Shown one piece after another: positions 1-12,172 of a stretch of DNA of 64,000 bases. Source of the DNA: Fasciola hepatica (taxonomy: Eukaryota > Platyhelminthes > Trematoda > Plagiorchiida > Fasciolidae). The first letter of the stretch is position 1. The number at the start of each line of letters is the position of its first letter. The DNA lies in the NCBI GenBank assembly GCA_948099385.1, contig CANUEZ040000020.1:2636501-2700500 (forward strand), given 5' to 3'. Under the pieces are notes generated by a model. That model did no database searches. It worked only from the letters and a program-made list of their open reading frames with translations, and was not told the DNA's origin. The translations under genes were made by a program, and so were the position numbers.

Positions 1-94
1 AGAATCAACGCCACCAGATAACATCAATCAGCGCTGGTGAGTTATTAATAATACTTTGTATTCTGCTGGTGAGGTGAGTTGTAACCTGACTCGT

Positions 95-1310
95 CGTGTC
101 GGGATACCCGGGATTTCTGCTGAGTCTCTGTGCCTTTTTGATGCACGCCAGTCCATCCCTACTGGTAGTGAGCGTAATGAAGCATGACTCACAACGAGAC
201 GTGAAGTCAAAGCAAGTATTTCTAGGGATCGCGAAATCTGTCGGTCTCAAAAGGCATTAGAGATGAAACATGCAGCTGCTTCGGGAAACTCCCGCAAGCT
301 GTTTCATCCCATCTTATTTACTGGCAAGAAGACACCGGGTGCGAACGAAACGATCTGTGAGGCTTGTTCGCCTATGCAGAGTCTATAGCGATAACGTGTA
401 CTCTGCGCGGAGCACTCTGAAGCACAGTTTATTGAGCCTCTAGCGTCAGCCTCTTCCATAGCTGTTCAGGCACATGTCCCGTGGTCTGCTTCGACAGATC
501 CACCTACTGCGACGGTGACCTGCAAGGGAATCCAAGCTCTAGGACGTCACAAAGCGCCAGGCTCCGGTAACCTTTCCCCAGTACTACTTAAAGATGGTAG
601 AATGGAGCTTGTTAGAGAACTTCAAGTAGTGATTTCCAAGATGCGGCACTCTGAGAGAGTTTCCTCCTTGTTGATCGCTGTCCCCATCTTCAAGAAGGGC
701 TCGCGCAGTGACTGCGCTAGCCATAGGGTATTAGCCTAAACCCAATAGCGTCTAAGATGCTAGCCTTTGCCATAATTCTCAGGTTTCCCAGATGCGTGAA
801 AAGCAGATTCGCGAGGAACGGGCTTGGCCTTGTACCGGTCACGGATAAAACGATCAAATCTTCACTCTTCGACCGTTGTAAGAACAACTTTACCCTACCC
901 AGTGGCCAATGACCATTGTGTTTTTAGACATTCGCTCGGCCTTCGACTCCAGCGGTAGGTCCGCACTACGGCACTGCTTGTTGAGGACTGGTGAATTCGA
1001 GGATTGTATCGGCCCTTCAAGAGTTGCATCGTTATACTGCAGGCCAGCTTTGGGGTTATCGCCAGCTTTCGTCGTCTCCAGCGGAGTACGACTATGTTGC
1101 CCTATATCCCCGTCTCTTTCCAACGTTCCCCTAGAGGATGTACGACAGAAAGCTTCATCTGATCTAGCAAACATTGGGGTTGAACTCCTCCCAGGGCACA
1201 GAGTTTTTGACTTGGAGTATGCTGATGGTATCGCCTTGATGAACAACAATGCCCAGCCAGTTCAACACACGCTGGACCGGTTGGCGATTGCGGTGTCCGC
1301 ATACGGTATG

Positions 1311-1318
<8 letters not shown>
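95..1318 (+). pseudogene. RTE-type non-LTR retrotransposon, plus-strand copy, 3' truncated
   Basis: Reverse-transcriptase gene of a trematode RTE-type non-LTR element, which would copy element RNA at a nicked chromosomal site. Reading starts near 110 with the pre-RT region (LCLFDARQSIPTGSERNEA, then an in-frame stop). It continues through RSQKALEMKHAAASGN and the fingers block VPIFKKGSR near 690. The palm follows: motif A reads VFLDIRSAFDS near 920, the next block reads VRLCCPISPSLSN, and the catalytic motif C reads LEYADGIAL near 1225. The second catalytic Asp of the usual YADD is Gly. At least three stops or frameshifts lie between 180 and 900. Coding sequence ends at 1318, where the (TA)n tract begins, so thumb and C-terminal parts are missing. 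Family pattern is clear; the exact subfamily is not. Confidence 0.8.

Positions 1319-1377
<59 letters not shown>
1316..1377. repeat. (TA)n microsatellite at the junction of two RTE copies
   Basis: About 31 TA units. It abuts the truncated end of the plus-strand RTE on the left and the 3' end of the minus-strand RTE on the right. RTE elements commonly end in short tandem repeats, so this may be the 3' tail of the minus copy. Confidence 0.95.
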
Positions 1378-1382
<5 letters not shown>

Positions 1383-3263
1383 CACAAGCTTAAGAACATG
1401 CCAGGTGCCAATCAAACAACAAGTGAGAAAAATTACAAAGCGGGGAATATGTGGGGTTAGCATCTAAATAGGAACCGGGAAAAGGAAATTTTGTAGTATT
1501 ATTGAAGAACAGGATGTCGACAGACAGTCCATAGAGCATTTGCGCCACTGAATTCAACTCTGAACCATATCCCTCTACCCAAACACAATCCTTATCTCTT
1601 GAACTCCGACCAGGAAGGCGGAAAGCCCCAACCGAAGCTAACTTCTTCATGCCCTTGCGCCCAGTCATAGCCTGACCACCTCATCGCTTCTTCCAGCCTT
1701 GCTCAGTACCTACAAAAAGAGAAGGAAAGAGTAAGCCGTGGGCAGGTACACGCAAAAAATGCCTGGACCATCAGAAGCGGTTCAGAGATTATCTCGGCCA
1801 GAGAGCGACTATCAGCACCGAACACATGACGACAAACCTCGTCATTGCTCACCCGATGTTCCTACCAGACACGAGCAATGCTTAGTAGGTATCAGTGGTC
1901 AAATACAGAAAGTCGCCAAGCATCCTCAACACGAAGCGGCCAGGTCTCTTAATCGTAAAGAAGAACACCAAGAACATGGAGGCACCTTGGGTGACACAGG
2001 TTGGCGAAATCTCCTCTGGCTCTCGCAATTTGTGGTATGATCTCCCCAACACTGCCACCGGCTATGATCAAGCTCTTGAGGTATTTGGAGCTAATAACTA
2101 CCTCTAACTGATCACCAGAAAGGGTGAATGCATACACAGACTCCTTCCAGCCCTGAAGAAGTACCATGCACTTAGAAGGAATAAAGCACATACCGTATGC
2201 GGACACCGCAATCGCCAACCGGTCCAGCGTGTGTTGAACTGGCTGGGCATTGTTGTTCATCAAGGCGATACCATCAGCATACTCCAAGTCAAAAACTCTG
2301 TGCCCTGGGAGGAGTTCAACCCCAATGTTTGCTAGATCAGATGAAGCTTTCTGTCGTACATCCTCTAGGGGAACGTTGGAAAGAGACGGGGATATAGGGC
2401 AACATAGTCGTACTCCGCTGGAGACGACGAAAGCTGGCGATAACCCCAAAGCTGGCCTGCAGTATAACGATGCAACTCTTGAAGGGCCGATACAATCCTC
2501 GAATTCACCAGTCCTCAACAAGCAGTGCCGTAGTGCGGACCTACCGCTGGAGTCGAAGGCCGAGCGAATGTCTAAAAACACAATGGTCATTGGCCACTGG
2601 GTAGGGTAAAGTTGTTCTTACAACGGTCGAAGAGTGAAGATTTGATCGTTTTATCCGTGACCGGTACAAGGCCAAGCCCGTTCCTCGCGAATCTGCTTTT
2701 CACGCATCTGGGAAACCTGAGAATTATGGCAAAGGCTAGCATCTTAGACGCTATTGGGTTTAGGCTAATACCCTATGGCTAGCGCAGTCACTGCGCGAGC
2801 CCTTCTTGAAGATGGGGACAGCGATCAACAAGGAGGAAACTCTCTCAGAGTGCCGCATCTTGGAAATCACTACTTGAAGTTCTCTAACAAGCTCCATTCT
2901 ACCATCTTTAAGTAGTACTGGGGAAAGGTTACCGGAGCCTGGCGCTTTGTGACGTCCTAGAGCTTGGATTCCCTTGCAGGTCACCGTCGCAGTAGGTGGA
3001 TCTGTCGAAGCAGACCACGGGACATGTGCCTGAACAGCTATGGAAGAGGCTGACGCTAGAGGCTCAATAAACTGTGCTTCAGAGTGCTCCGCGCAGAGTA
3101 CACGTTATCGCTATAGACTCTGCATAGGCGAACAAGCCTCACAGATCGTTTCGTTCGCACCCGGTGTCTTCTTGCCAGTAAATAAGATGGGATGAAACAG
3201 CTTGCGGGAGTTTCCCGAAGCAGCTGCATGTTTCATCTCTAATGCCTTTTGAGACCGACAGAT
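1378..3263 (-). mobile_element. RTE-type non-LTR retrotransposon, minus-strand copy, 5' truncated
   Basis: The second, longer RTE copy. On the minus strand it carries the same RT fingers and palm as the plus copy. It then continues past the point where that copy breaks: SKCMVLLQGWKESVYAF near 2150 and SGDQLEVVISSKYLKS near 2110, followed by the RTE C-terminal region (WPLRVED-like near 1925; GMKKLASVGAFRLPG near 1640). It ends in a 3' untranslated stretch and the (TA)n tract. The RT frame is open from 2590 to 1949, 213 residues, with frameshifts beyond. Motif C is again ADG instead of ADD, so the polymerase is probably dead. The 5' end at 3263 is a clean truncation and no endonuclease domain is present. 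A target-site duplication was not found. Confidence 0.85.
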
Positions 3264-5079
3264 ATATACTGGTAGTAAGTAGCATGTAACCGTGTGTAAA
3301 AAAATCCACTCGGGGGCACACGACCGGCTTCGCGGTTGTTGCCGCTCATCACCTTCGCGTAACCCGCGCTCCGTGTCTGAGTCACTACTAACCCAACGAA
3401 CAACGAGGCCGCATTTACAAGTGCTCATACCTATGGTAAGTAGCGTGCAAATGTGCAGACAAAATTTCCCGGAGGAGTATATATATGTATTTATTGGACG
3501 TTGGGGTAAACAAAGTTTTGTATGCGGGGTGCCAAATGATTTGATTTGTAAAGTAAAATGTAGGTCGTCTTATCTTCATGGAAGAATGCGATGATTTGCT
3601 CAGATCAAGAGAAAACGTGAGTGATGAGAACACCTAAATACTTCACTGATGTAATGCTTCGGATGAGCTCACCGCTTTTTCACGAGAAGGAATCGATTTC
3701 GAAAATGAGAATAACAGCATTTTCTAAAGAAAAAGCTGTAGTAAGCAGGCTGTTTGCAACCATATTAGTGCTCGAATAATGTAAGTGTAGGATCCTGTTG
3801 ATGCGCTTACTGAGCCTTCGTGCTCATGGGGGTTTCTTTCCTGTATTTTGCAGATCGAACGCAAGTAGTTCCTCGTCGAGGAAAGCTGATCCTTGCGTAC
3901 TACAAAACCAAATGTCTAAAGACTTTGAGGAATTATCTATGAGGTTGTGTCTGGAGGATGAATCAGTGATTTCAGTTACACAGTCCTGTGGAAGAGATTG
4001 ATTAGGGTGAGGCATGCCAAAGATCACATTATTTGCGTACTTGGTGAGTATACAGACATCATACATAGGCAAACAGGAAATAGGAATGACAAGAAACAAG
4101 GAGATAAGATAGCGCCTTACGAAGTACTTTATAGAGACGGAAGCATGGGGACTTTACCCCGAGTTCAAGTAAACTGTTCCTGAAAAGACGGATGCATTTG
4201 AAACTAGGTGTAATTCATTTGACGGAATTCCGCTGTCAGTGTGATTCCATATTAGCTCAAACCTGTTAACTTGGTTGAAGGGATCGCTAGAATCGAGGAA
4301 ACTGCCCCTAGTCACAGCATTTCTGATCGAGTAAGAATACGACGGAATGCGTAAGGATATCGCAAGTTGGACGTAACAGACGCTAGGCGATTTGGCTCAG
4401 GGACAGATGCTATTTGCTGGAGAGATCGTTTTTGTTGTGTTGATCTTCCAAACACCTTGGGGGCATCAGACGTGCATGCTCCTGGACGAAATTTTGTTCG
4501 TTCCTTCCTTGGGTGCTTATTTTTTGCAAGCCAATCTTCAGCAGTCAGTGGTATTTATATTGGTTAGAGATTTCGAATCTGTTAGAGATAGTGTGGTAGG
4601 ATATTCCTTTAGCACTACTGAAGTTAGCCCATCGGGGCTGCACACTTGATCAATATGAAGTTAGGATATTTATTTCTATACATTGACGAGATTACATACA
4701 TGGTTGATGTATTCTATGTGACACTTAGCATCGAGACAGACGCTGTTCATTTGACACTGGTGAAGTTCTAATTGAGTTCTTTAATATCTACCTATGGTGA
4801 GGGTTTCCTTGATTTCTTGCTCCTTTAGAGAGAGAGTGCCTTCCAGCGTTCGCTACAGTTTTAATTTATCGTCAGCGTACGAACATAAATGGCGCTGAGT
4901 TTGCGTATCTCTGCTTTGACTGATCTGAATAGAAACCTAACCGAGTAATGTGTTTCATCTTGTGTGTTTATTTCTTTTCAAGATACAGTCGTTTCTAAAA
5001 CGCGGAAGAAAATCTATCTGCACGAATATTTGGTTCCCACTAGGTGGCTGTGATATTGCATAGATTAATGTAGTATTAT
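3264..5079. other. No recognisable gene
   Basis: Only short frames and no assignable domain. A minus-strand run between about 4340 and 3820 reads as fairly protein-like across a few stops, but I cannot place it in a family. Confidence 0.5.
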
Positions 5080-5250
5080 CTCGCACAGGATGTCACGGAA
5101 TCAAAACGTGAACATGACACACGACGTACCGTGGTATTGTGTATAGTGGTCACATGTACGTACAATATATTGGTATAAGAATAAAATAGAAATGGCAAGA
5201 GTGACACACTTAGTTGGTCATGAATACCGCATTCGTCACAGGTTGAATTG
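5080..5250 (-). repeat. LTR-like dispersed repeat, copy 1
   Basis: Same orientation and same order of blocks as 12828-12985. Shared words include a TCACGGAAT block, the GACACACGA block, a GGTAT-ATGAATA-like block and GGCAAGAGTG. Identity looks like about 70 percent. The other copy lies just upstream of a minus-strand gypsy gag, so this is plausibly a solo LTR of that family. Boundaries are approximate. Confidence 0.5.
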
Positions 5251-6989
5251 AGCTCCGGATGTTTGTAGCCCCTCGCAGGCATTGCTCGTATTCTTGCTGA
5301 TCTGCTGACAGTGGATTCTTCAGATGCTTCACCGGATCAGGATTGGATGTCTGTGTCTGGAGTAGGAGAATTAATGGGCGAAACAACAGCTGAATAGTTC
5401 TCAGACTGACCTTCAGTGTTGAACTGTACCTGACCAATGTCTTTGGTGACTTGAGAAATCGTGACAATAAAGTATGGCCACAATTCGATTACCGTTGCAT
5501 ACCAGAACTGTGCCACTGGATGGCCGCGATTTATTCCACCCGAAAAAGCTTATATCATTGAAAACTGGTTCTCAAACATCGAGGTTTGAACATCTGCGCT
5601 GGAATTTTACCAGCGACACTATGACAAATATTCCGATATTGCATCAAGGAATTATCAACAGCTCGTGCTAATACAACAAATCACTACGGTTCAGTGGAAT
5701 TTACACAGCTTTTAAGCGTACGAACGAAGTTCTCAGCACTTCTGTTAGACTGAAGATGCCTGGGTGCAGTAAGCAAATGATAGTAACCACAACCCTTCAA
5801 ACAATCATCAAGGGACTGAAGACCAAAAAAAACTTTTCAAAGAGAAAAAATAAAAATTTGGGATGAACCAACAACAGTACCACGATTCATCCATAGCAGA
5901 ACAATGTTCGTAAATGTTGCTGGGCGAAGGTATACCAGCTGAAGGCGATGATCGCTTGAGATCAAGAGAAAAGCCATCAGAATTTCCGGTACACCCAAGG
6001 GACGAAAACTGTGACACAATAAAAACGCACTTGTTTGGTTCCTCAAAACAGATAGAAGACATAAATTTCGAGATGCAATGTTTCAAAACACTTGTTTGGG
6101 TTGGTTGCAACGTTAAACTGAAGGAGTATCTCTAATAAGCAACAGACACAGGAATAAAATACAACTTTCAATGGGCCATGAATGACAACCTCGTCCTGAT
6201 GTGATTCAAATCCATAAAGACCGGCAGTGTGAAAATTAAGGAACTTTTAAAATATAGCAGGTGATGGATACGAACCGAAAGGTAGCAAATGTACTTGTAA
6301 AGACCCCCCGGTGTATTGACGACCGTGAGAGAACTGGATTCATCGTCAAGCGGTATTTATGTATGTATGCATCTTCGAAAATATAGTAAAACCTACAAGA
6401 CAATACATCACATCCCCCGGCTTTTCAGCAGTACACTTACGTTGGAGTATTTTTTGCTGACGGTCAACCGATAATCACCACGTGTCTGTGGGGTTTTTCC
6501 GTCCGACTTTATAGGAATTGCAATGGGCATAGCCGAGTGAGGGGATTCACGTAACTCAATGATCCCTTTTTAGCCCAAGGATTTTATGGCCAAGCGAACT
6601 GGTCCTCGTGGGCCAAACGGTATCTTGCATTGTTAGAGAAATATCGGGTCCTCAGACACTTTGAGTTTAATAGACGGTATTCGCTTTCTTTCACCACTCT
6701 TGGAGCATTGAAGAATAATGTTTCGAATGTGAGAAACAACCTGAGGGCTTAACAAAGAAATGTTGAAATTTAAACCATAAAAATCCTCAGGCTTGTTATA
6801 GATGGACCGGAATCAAAAATTAGAAATTCACACTGAATGGGAGCACATTTGAAAATCTGAATCGGCATAATACGTGAAACTAAAATGTGTGAATAATGGC
6901 CAGTGATACCTCTGATCGTGACACCAGTAGGCCGAATATGAGTATCAGAGGAAAAAGATTATAAAGGAGACTTTAAAAATTATAGATTC
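5251..6989. other. No recognisable gene
   Basis: Short frames only on both strands. No domain, RNA gene or structured repeat that I can support. Confidence 0.5.
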
Positions 6990-8275
6990 GATACTACCTG
7001 TGCTCACTAGGGCGCGAGTCTTTACGTATAGTGAAGAATCCTCGGAGTTCATACCCACCACAAGCGTCCGACAGGGCTGCTGTCTTTCCCCGGTTCTACT
7101 AAAGTAAGTGATCGACTGTATAATGTGACAGGCATTGACTCACTATCCTGGTATCCATCTGAATCATAAGATGCACATCTCAGATCCAGAGTTGGCGGAT
7201 GACAGTGTTATGTTACCGGACTCCGCCGTCAAGTTTCAACATGTTCTCGATCAAATCAATTTCTCAAAATCTATAGGGCTAGAAGCAAACACCGCGAGAA
7301 CGAAAGTTATGTCAACTTACCCAGGGCCATCGGCCCAAAAGATATTCATCAATGGCCAAGGGATCCAGTGAGTTCCGATGTTCAAGTAGCTGGGCTTTAC
7401 ACTGCGTCCGAACGGTCAGACGAAGGATAAAATACTACTTCGGACATACAACACCAAGAAAACACTATTTCAGGTACGACGGGCGTTATGGACCCGTAGT
7501 GAAATCAGTTTTCGGACTAAGGGGCGTGTCTACCGTGCAGGTGTACGCGCTGTACTCATCTACCACTGCAAAACCTGGTCATTATGAGCCGAGGGTACCA
7601 AAAAGCTGGAGATGTTTGATCACTGAAGCCTACGGTGTATTTTCAAAGTAAATTAGCTCGACAGATTATCCAAAGGTTAGGTTAAGAGGTGGTGTGTGAT
7701 GACTGAATTGCCCGAAATAAAATCAGAAGACAAACCAACTGGCACTGAGATATATTGGTCCTATAGAATATAAAATTCTGCGTCTATATAGGCATGAAAT
7801 ACGTAACGGAACGCCTACGCACAATTGCTGATCCATGAGCAATATGATTGGTGGGCCCAAACGGTGCCACGTGAAGTGGTAGCAGATCACGTGCCCAAGA
7901 CATGCGCACTGCGATAAACAATATCCATGATTACACCAAGATGAGTCGTACGCGCATGGTGTATCTGTTTGTGTGCGGAAAAGCATGGGTGCTCACTGGA
8001 GTGTACAATGAAAAAATTAATACTGATTGGTCCAAATGGGTTCTCTCTAGTTGCATGTGAATGGGACGGAATCACTACACGGTGCTTTGAAAGTGGCGAG
8101 CTCTCAAGCTTCCTCCAATGTCGTCGATTGAAGTGGCTAGGTCATATCCAAGGGCGACTCGAGATGGAACTAACTAAACAAACACTCCATCACGAACACT
8201 GTCTTGGATCGTGCTGTTGCCCTGGCGACCATCCCAAAACTTTGATCAACTTTTTCGAGAAGAAAGCATAGCTCT
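6990..8275 (+). pseudogene. Decayed RTE-type retrotransposon fragment
   Basis: Remnant of an RTE-like reverse transcriptase, more diverged than the copies at 1-3.3 kb. Visible blocks in order: SVRQGCCLSPVLL near 7070 (normally GVRQGCPLSP); ELADDSVMLPD near 7190, the catalytic motif C with both Asp kept; GLEANTARTKVMSTYPG near 7280; thumb-region VYRAGVRAVLIYHCKTWSL near 7530 read through a frameshift; and RLKWLGHIQ near 8130, the RTE C-terminal block. About 400 bp between the last two (7650-8050) has no match and may be an insertion. Several frameshifts and stops make it non-functional. Confidence 0.65.
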
Positions 8276-9249
8276 TGGGCTTACGGTCGGTTTGTGGTGC
8301 CCGCCAAAGGGAGATAAACTGGATCGTGATCTGCATTGAACTGGCCTCCAGCCGCGGTGCTTGGTCAGTAGAAATTGGGGTGGAATTTAGAATGACCGTC
8401 AAACGACAAACTCTACGCTGTAGACAAGCGCTTTGTGTATACCGCTCTTATCGCAGATAGCGAAATGAGCCTGTGGACATGAAAAGCGGGAATGTAGCCG
8501 TCCACAGGAAGCAAATTTTCCCAACCGTTTCTGCTCGGAAACACGATACCCAAGGGGACACTCCTTTAGCTAATACCATTAACGAGAAGAGACAGTGGAG
8601 TGCCACCCGCGTGTATTCTCACAGATTCTGGGTACAAAAACCGCACAGTGGTTTACTCCGAAGAAGTGTCCCTGAAGTAATGCTGCTGGTTGCCACGAGC
8701 AGGACACAAAGTGAAACAAGTGATAGACGTTGGGTGATCGGTTGAGTACTGTAGAAGCCCCCTCCTGGAAGAACGCTTGCAGGAAGGGTTTCGAGGAACA
8801 CTTTTCTTGGTTGGGCAGTCAACAAATGCAAGTTGGTATTTCTTTGCTTCTTCGAAGCAGTTCGTGGGCTCGGGCCTGAGCTCCAAAGTTCCCGGATCTT
8901 CAGCTGTATCGTCCATCGAAGTAAGTGGGTCATCTGGGAGAGGTATTACTTAAGACCAAAGAGATTTGTACAGTTAGTTAGAAACAAAAAAAGGAAATTA
9001 GAAAATAATTGGAATTTGTCACTTTATTTTCGATTTAAAAAGGTATAATAAAGTGCACTGTTCGCATATTCCGCCCAATAAGGAAGGTGTAAATGGGACA
9101 AAATTGGTTTTTGGAGGAACAGAAATAGTCAAACAAATGTTCGTGATAGTAGCTGCGTAAAATAACCCGTTGATAGAACGTATAAACGCACAGGAGTTTC
9201 TTTTAAGCATTATGGAATGAAGAACTGCATCTTCAAAGTGGACGAGTGT
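8276..9249. other. No recognisable gene
   Basis: Two overlapping minus-strand frames of 87 and 104 residues between 8933 and 8619 show no family features. The 3' LTR of the gypsy element that follows could lie here, but I found no copy of the 12.8-kb LTR-like sequence. Confidence 0.4.
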
Positions 9250-9258
9250 CTTGGTTAC

Positions 9259-9770
9259 TCAGCCGCGATTGGATATCTGGGTATGCGGCTCTGAATTGAG
9301 GGTTGCTACCGGTCGGTCCATCGACTGAGTCACCTGCCTCGACGTGGTACGTGTATGAATCACCAAGGTCGTGGGTGCTAATCTCGGAATGTTCTTTGAG
9401 GTGGAATCGGCCGGAATGGGTTCCGCCACAGAATCCGGTTTCAGTCGGGCCATAGTAATCGTATCTTCTCTGCCGTCATGGTTTATGACGAAAGTTTTCT
9501 CCAGCCGGCGTAGGGCCTTATTGGGGCCGAAGTAGGCAGGTTATAGTGGGGCACGTTCCTCTGTCTTATTGAATACGTGAGTACAGTCTTTGAGATGTGG
9601 GCGTATGCACATTGTCATGAATTGTTCGCGTGCCGCGGAAATGTGTGGTTTGCGCATCTGGTGTTTCAACCTGGCAACACAACCACCGTAGTCAAAAGTG
9701 ACAATAGACTTTGGAACTACTATGTCGGCAGGAAAGCAAAGCGCATAACCCAATGTGATTTCGGCTGACT
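9259..9770 (-). pseudogene. Gypsy integrase C-terminal region
   Basis: The upstream frame (9753-9541) carries ALCFPADIVVP, then ARLKHQMRK and CTHVFNKTEERAPL. After a stop the next frame gives KTFVINHDGREDTITMARL, leading into ARLKPDSVAEPIPADSTS (9453-9259). This order, with a family LPGE-like site, then RL..HM, then a CTHVF..R block and an ERNGKEDTVS.DRLKPA-like block, is the standard tail of trematode Ty3/gypsy integrases. It would help contact DNA or chromatin during integration. One or more stops separate the two parts. Confidence 0.7.
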
Positions 9771-10189
9771 TAGTTTACGAATCAGCCTTAGGTGCGCCGC
9801 AGCAACGTAGGAGCTTTATTGGTGATTGTAGATATTGTTCAAAATCTATGTTGGCTTGACACCCGAATAGACACACTCCAGGTTGATATGATGCCAGAAG
9901 ACAGTCAAATTCTCACTGAAATGTTGGTTCCGTAACAATAAAATTATTGTCAGTGATACCTACATTCGAGGTGAATTACCAGCTATGTTAAGCTGTTAAC
10001 AACGTCACTGGTTGATCTGGGTGAGAAAGTGACGAATTTCGAGTTCGCCCACCGGTCGGAGAAAAGCTTAGAATGATCAACCAACAAAAGCGAATAGTTC
10101 AAATACAGAATTCTGACTACTGGGCTAGTAGTCGGTAACAAAACACAGAAAACGGAGTAATACGACGAGTTTTACGGGAGCTACTCACG

Positions 10190-10640
10190 CCAGTCTGGGT
10201 TTCTGTTATCTGCTAAGGCTGCCGTAAGTTGCCGATAAAAACGTTCTACCGTATGGTTTTCTGATGGGTGGCAGGCTGGTATATGAATGTGATGGGTGCC
10301 CAAACGTTGCAGAAGACTACTGAGGACTCTCTCGAAATGCGATCCACAGTCTCAGGTAACCACCACTGGAAAACCAAATGATGCAACTCAGTGACCTAAG
10401 AAGGCTTGAGTGACTGTTTCGCTGGCTGCTTTGTACGGGGGTACAGCTAAAGGCCATCTGCTGAAATGGTTCATACAGGAAGTATATACCGTATTCTGAA
10501 AGAAGCAACGGCCCCACTAGGCAACATGCACCTGTTGAAATCTCGAATCGAAGGCTGGGAATTTGGTTTGTGAAATTTTATGTCTGTGCACTTTTTATTT
10601 TTGGCACGATGCAGGCAAAGTCACTCGGTGCAGACCGTCT
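10190..10640 (-). pseudogene. Gypsy integrase catalytic core
   Basis: Minus-strand reading gives a Cys-Gln-Lys block with KVHRHKIS near 10590, then SRFQQVHV, then YTSCMNHFSRWPLAVP near 10470. Next comes SETVTQAFLGH, then FPVVVT, a stop and DCGSHFERVLSSLLQRLG near 10340. It ends with THHIHIPACHPSENHTVERF near 10260. These are the retroviral-type integrase blocks: the first Asp block is degraded, the DxGSxFE block carries the second Asp, and the NHTVERF block carries the catalytic Glu. Stops break the frame. Confidence 0.75.
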
Positions 10641-10659
10641 ATTCGTAATCTTCTAAGAT

Positions 10660-11130
10660 ATGCCTGAGGTGATGGCCACCTCAACTACTGATATTTGGTT
10701 ATTTGCCCGCACCAGGTCAACCCCACTGAAAGTTATCTTAGCGGCCAATCCTTGCACGAGGTTCGTATGCGGTACTGGGCGAGTGGTAGTCTCCGCACCA
10801 TCTCCTGTCGTCGGGTGACTTCTTTGGGGTTACATTTAAGGGTGATGAAGACAGACTATTGGAGGGTTGGATAATTCTCAGGGTCAGTATATGCTGAAAA
10901 TCTGCGCCCGCTACAGGGAGCTTTGTGGGGTCCAACAAGTGGTTCTGATAGTAGACAGGGTTCTCAATGTGACCACGTGGTGAGCCACGCTAGGAGTGAT
11001 CGGAAGTTGGTTGTTGTTTAGGCGGACAAAGTTAATGTATCGACTAAAGTGGTTATTGAACTCCGGTTCGGATGTTGGAATGGACAGGAGGATTGTTGGT
11101 GAATGTGCACGAGTCCGAGAACACAACGAA
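10660..11130 (-). pseudogene. Gypsy protease-RT spacer and start of reverse transcriptase
   Basis: Reads EPEFNNHFSRYINF near 11080, then VAHHVVTLRTLS, the linker that precedes gypsy RT. RIIQPSNSLSSSPLN follows near 10870, then KKSPDDRRWCGDYHS, the fingers block, where gypsy RTs have K..G.WR.C.DYR. A degraded motif A region, FSGVDLVRANNQISV, lies near 10720. Motifs B and C are absent; the sequence moves straight towards integrase. Confidence 0.65.
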
Positions 11131-12172
11131 ATTCGGCAAAATCTAGTCCATGATAAGCCCTCCGCAATTACGAACTTCGGATCTCAAAAGGCCGTGGTAA
11201 GAACACTCGTCCGATTTAGAGTTTGATATAGGGGCACATGGTACGAAACGACGGCGGTTCGGGCTCCTTTCGCAAAGGTTTCTCTTTCGACCCTGTCATA
11301 CGCTTAAATAAAGCTTCCCGAAGTGCTTCATAGGGTTTGTATTCCGGGGCCTTCGTAGTGATATTGCGAATTTGCGTAAAGTGTCTGACGGGATTGCTGA
11401 GACTCGCTTATGGTACTTAGATCGCTGGCTTGATACGCGAGCCTCATGAAAAAAGACCCCAGAACAACGTTTAAACCCTGACGATCATAAGGCATAAAAT
11501 CCGATATTTTTATGTGCTGAATAGCAGTCCGGTTCATATTCTAGTTAATGTTCAGTGCTCATAACAAAAAGTGCTTGCTTTTAAAATAAATAAGGTTCGG
11601 TCTCCGCAATATCATCAGCGGGGCTGATTTTCGAGGTTTGAAATACGTGAACAAACAAAAGGAGACTGGAAAAATAATGTCGATCTAAAGCCAACTGGAT
11701 TGTGATTTGGCCTTTAAAAATGAAATATTAACGGCCGAGTTATTCGACCGATTAAATAAGGATCCGCTAATAACATGACATCACTGGATTACTAGGGTTC
11801 AATAAAAACACCGTGAATGGAACGGGTTCATCAGTTATATGAGGGGACACTCCCTCAGCTTATCTGATCAGCGATCATCAGCAGGATCAATCAGAAAAGA
11901 CGTTGGAAACCCTAGTTACACAAACTGCACACTAGCTTAAGCCGAGGAAGTGTCTGGAATAGCACTTGCGGCTTCTGCGTGATAAAAACGTACAGTGAAA
12001 CAGGAGACAGACGGGGGATCAAAGGTTGATTACTACAGTGAGAACTGCTCGGACCTCTGGAAGAAATAGCACTAGTACTGTTCTGAATTTTTGCGGATTT
12101 TTGGCCTAAATTTTCTAGTTGATATCAAAACACTTTTTCAGAGACAAACAACGGTTTTCAGTGATTCATTCT

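Larger units (their letters stand above)
236..3263. repeat. Large inverted repeat: arms 236-1318 and 2181-3263
   Basis: Base 236 pairs with 3263 and 1318 with 2181 (coordinates always sum to 3499), so each arm is 1,083 bp with no length difference. Every stretch I compared was identical, and translations of both arms agree residue for residue. The 862-bp spacer holds the (TA)n tract and the C-terminal part of the minus-strand RTE copy. Left of 236 the plus copy continues as RTE coding sequence, while right of 3263 the RTE match stops abruptly. Confidence 0.9.

Noticed and set aside
909..1460. 183-residue frame ending in a long Tyr-Ile repeat
   Set aside because: The repeat is just translation of the (TA)n tract; the real RT sequence ends at 1318.
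3292..3594. 100-residue frame just right of the RTE repeat
   Set aside because: It has no similarity to RTE or other families; composition and context give no support.
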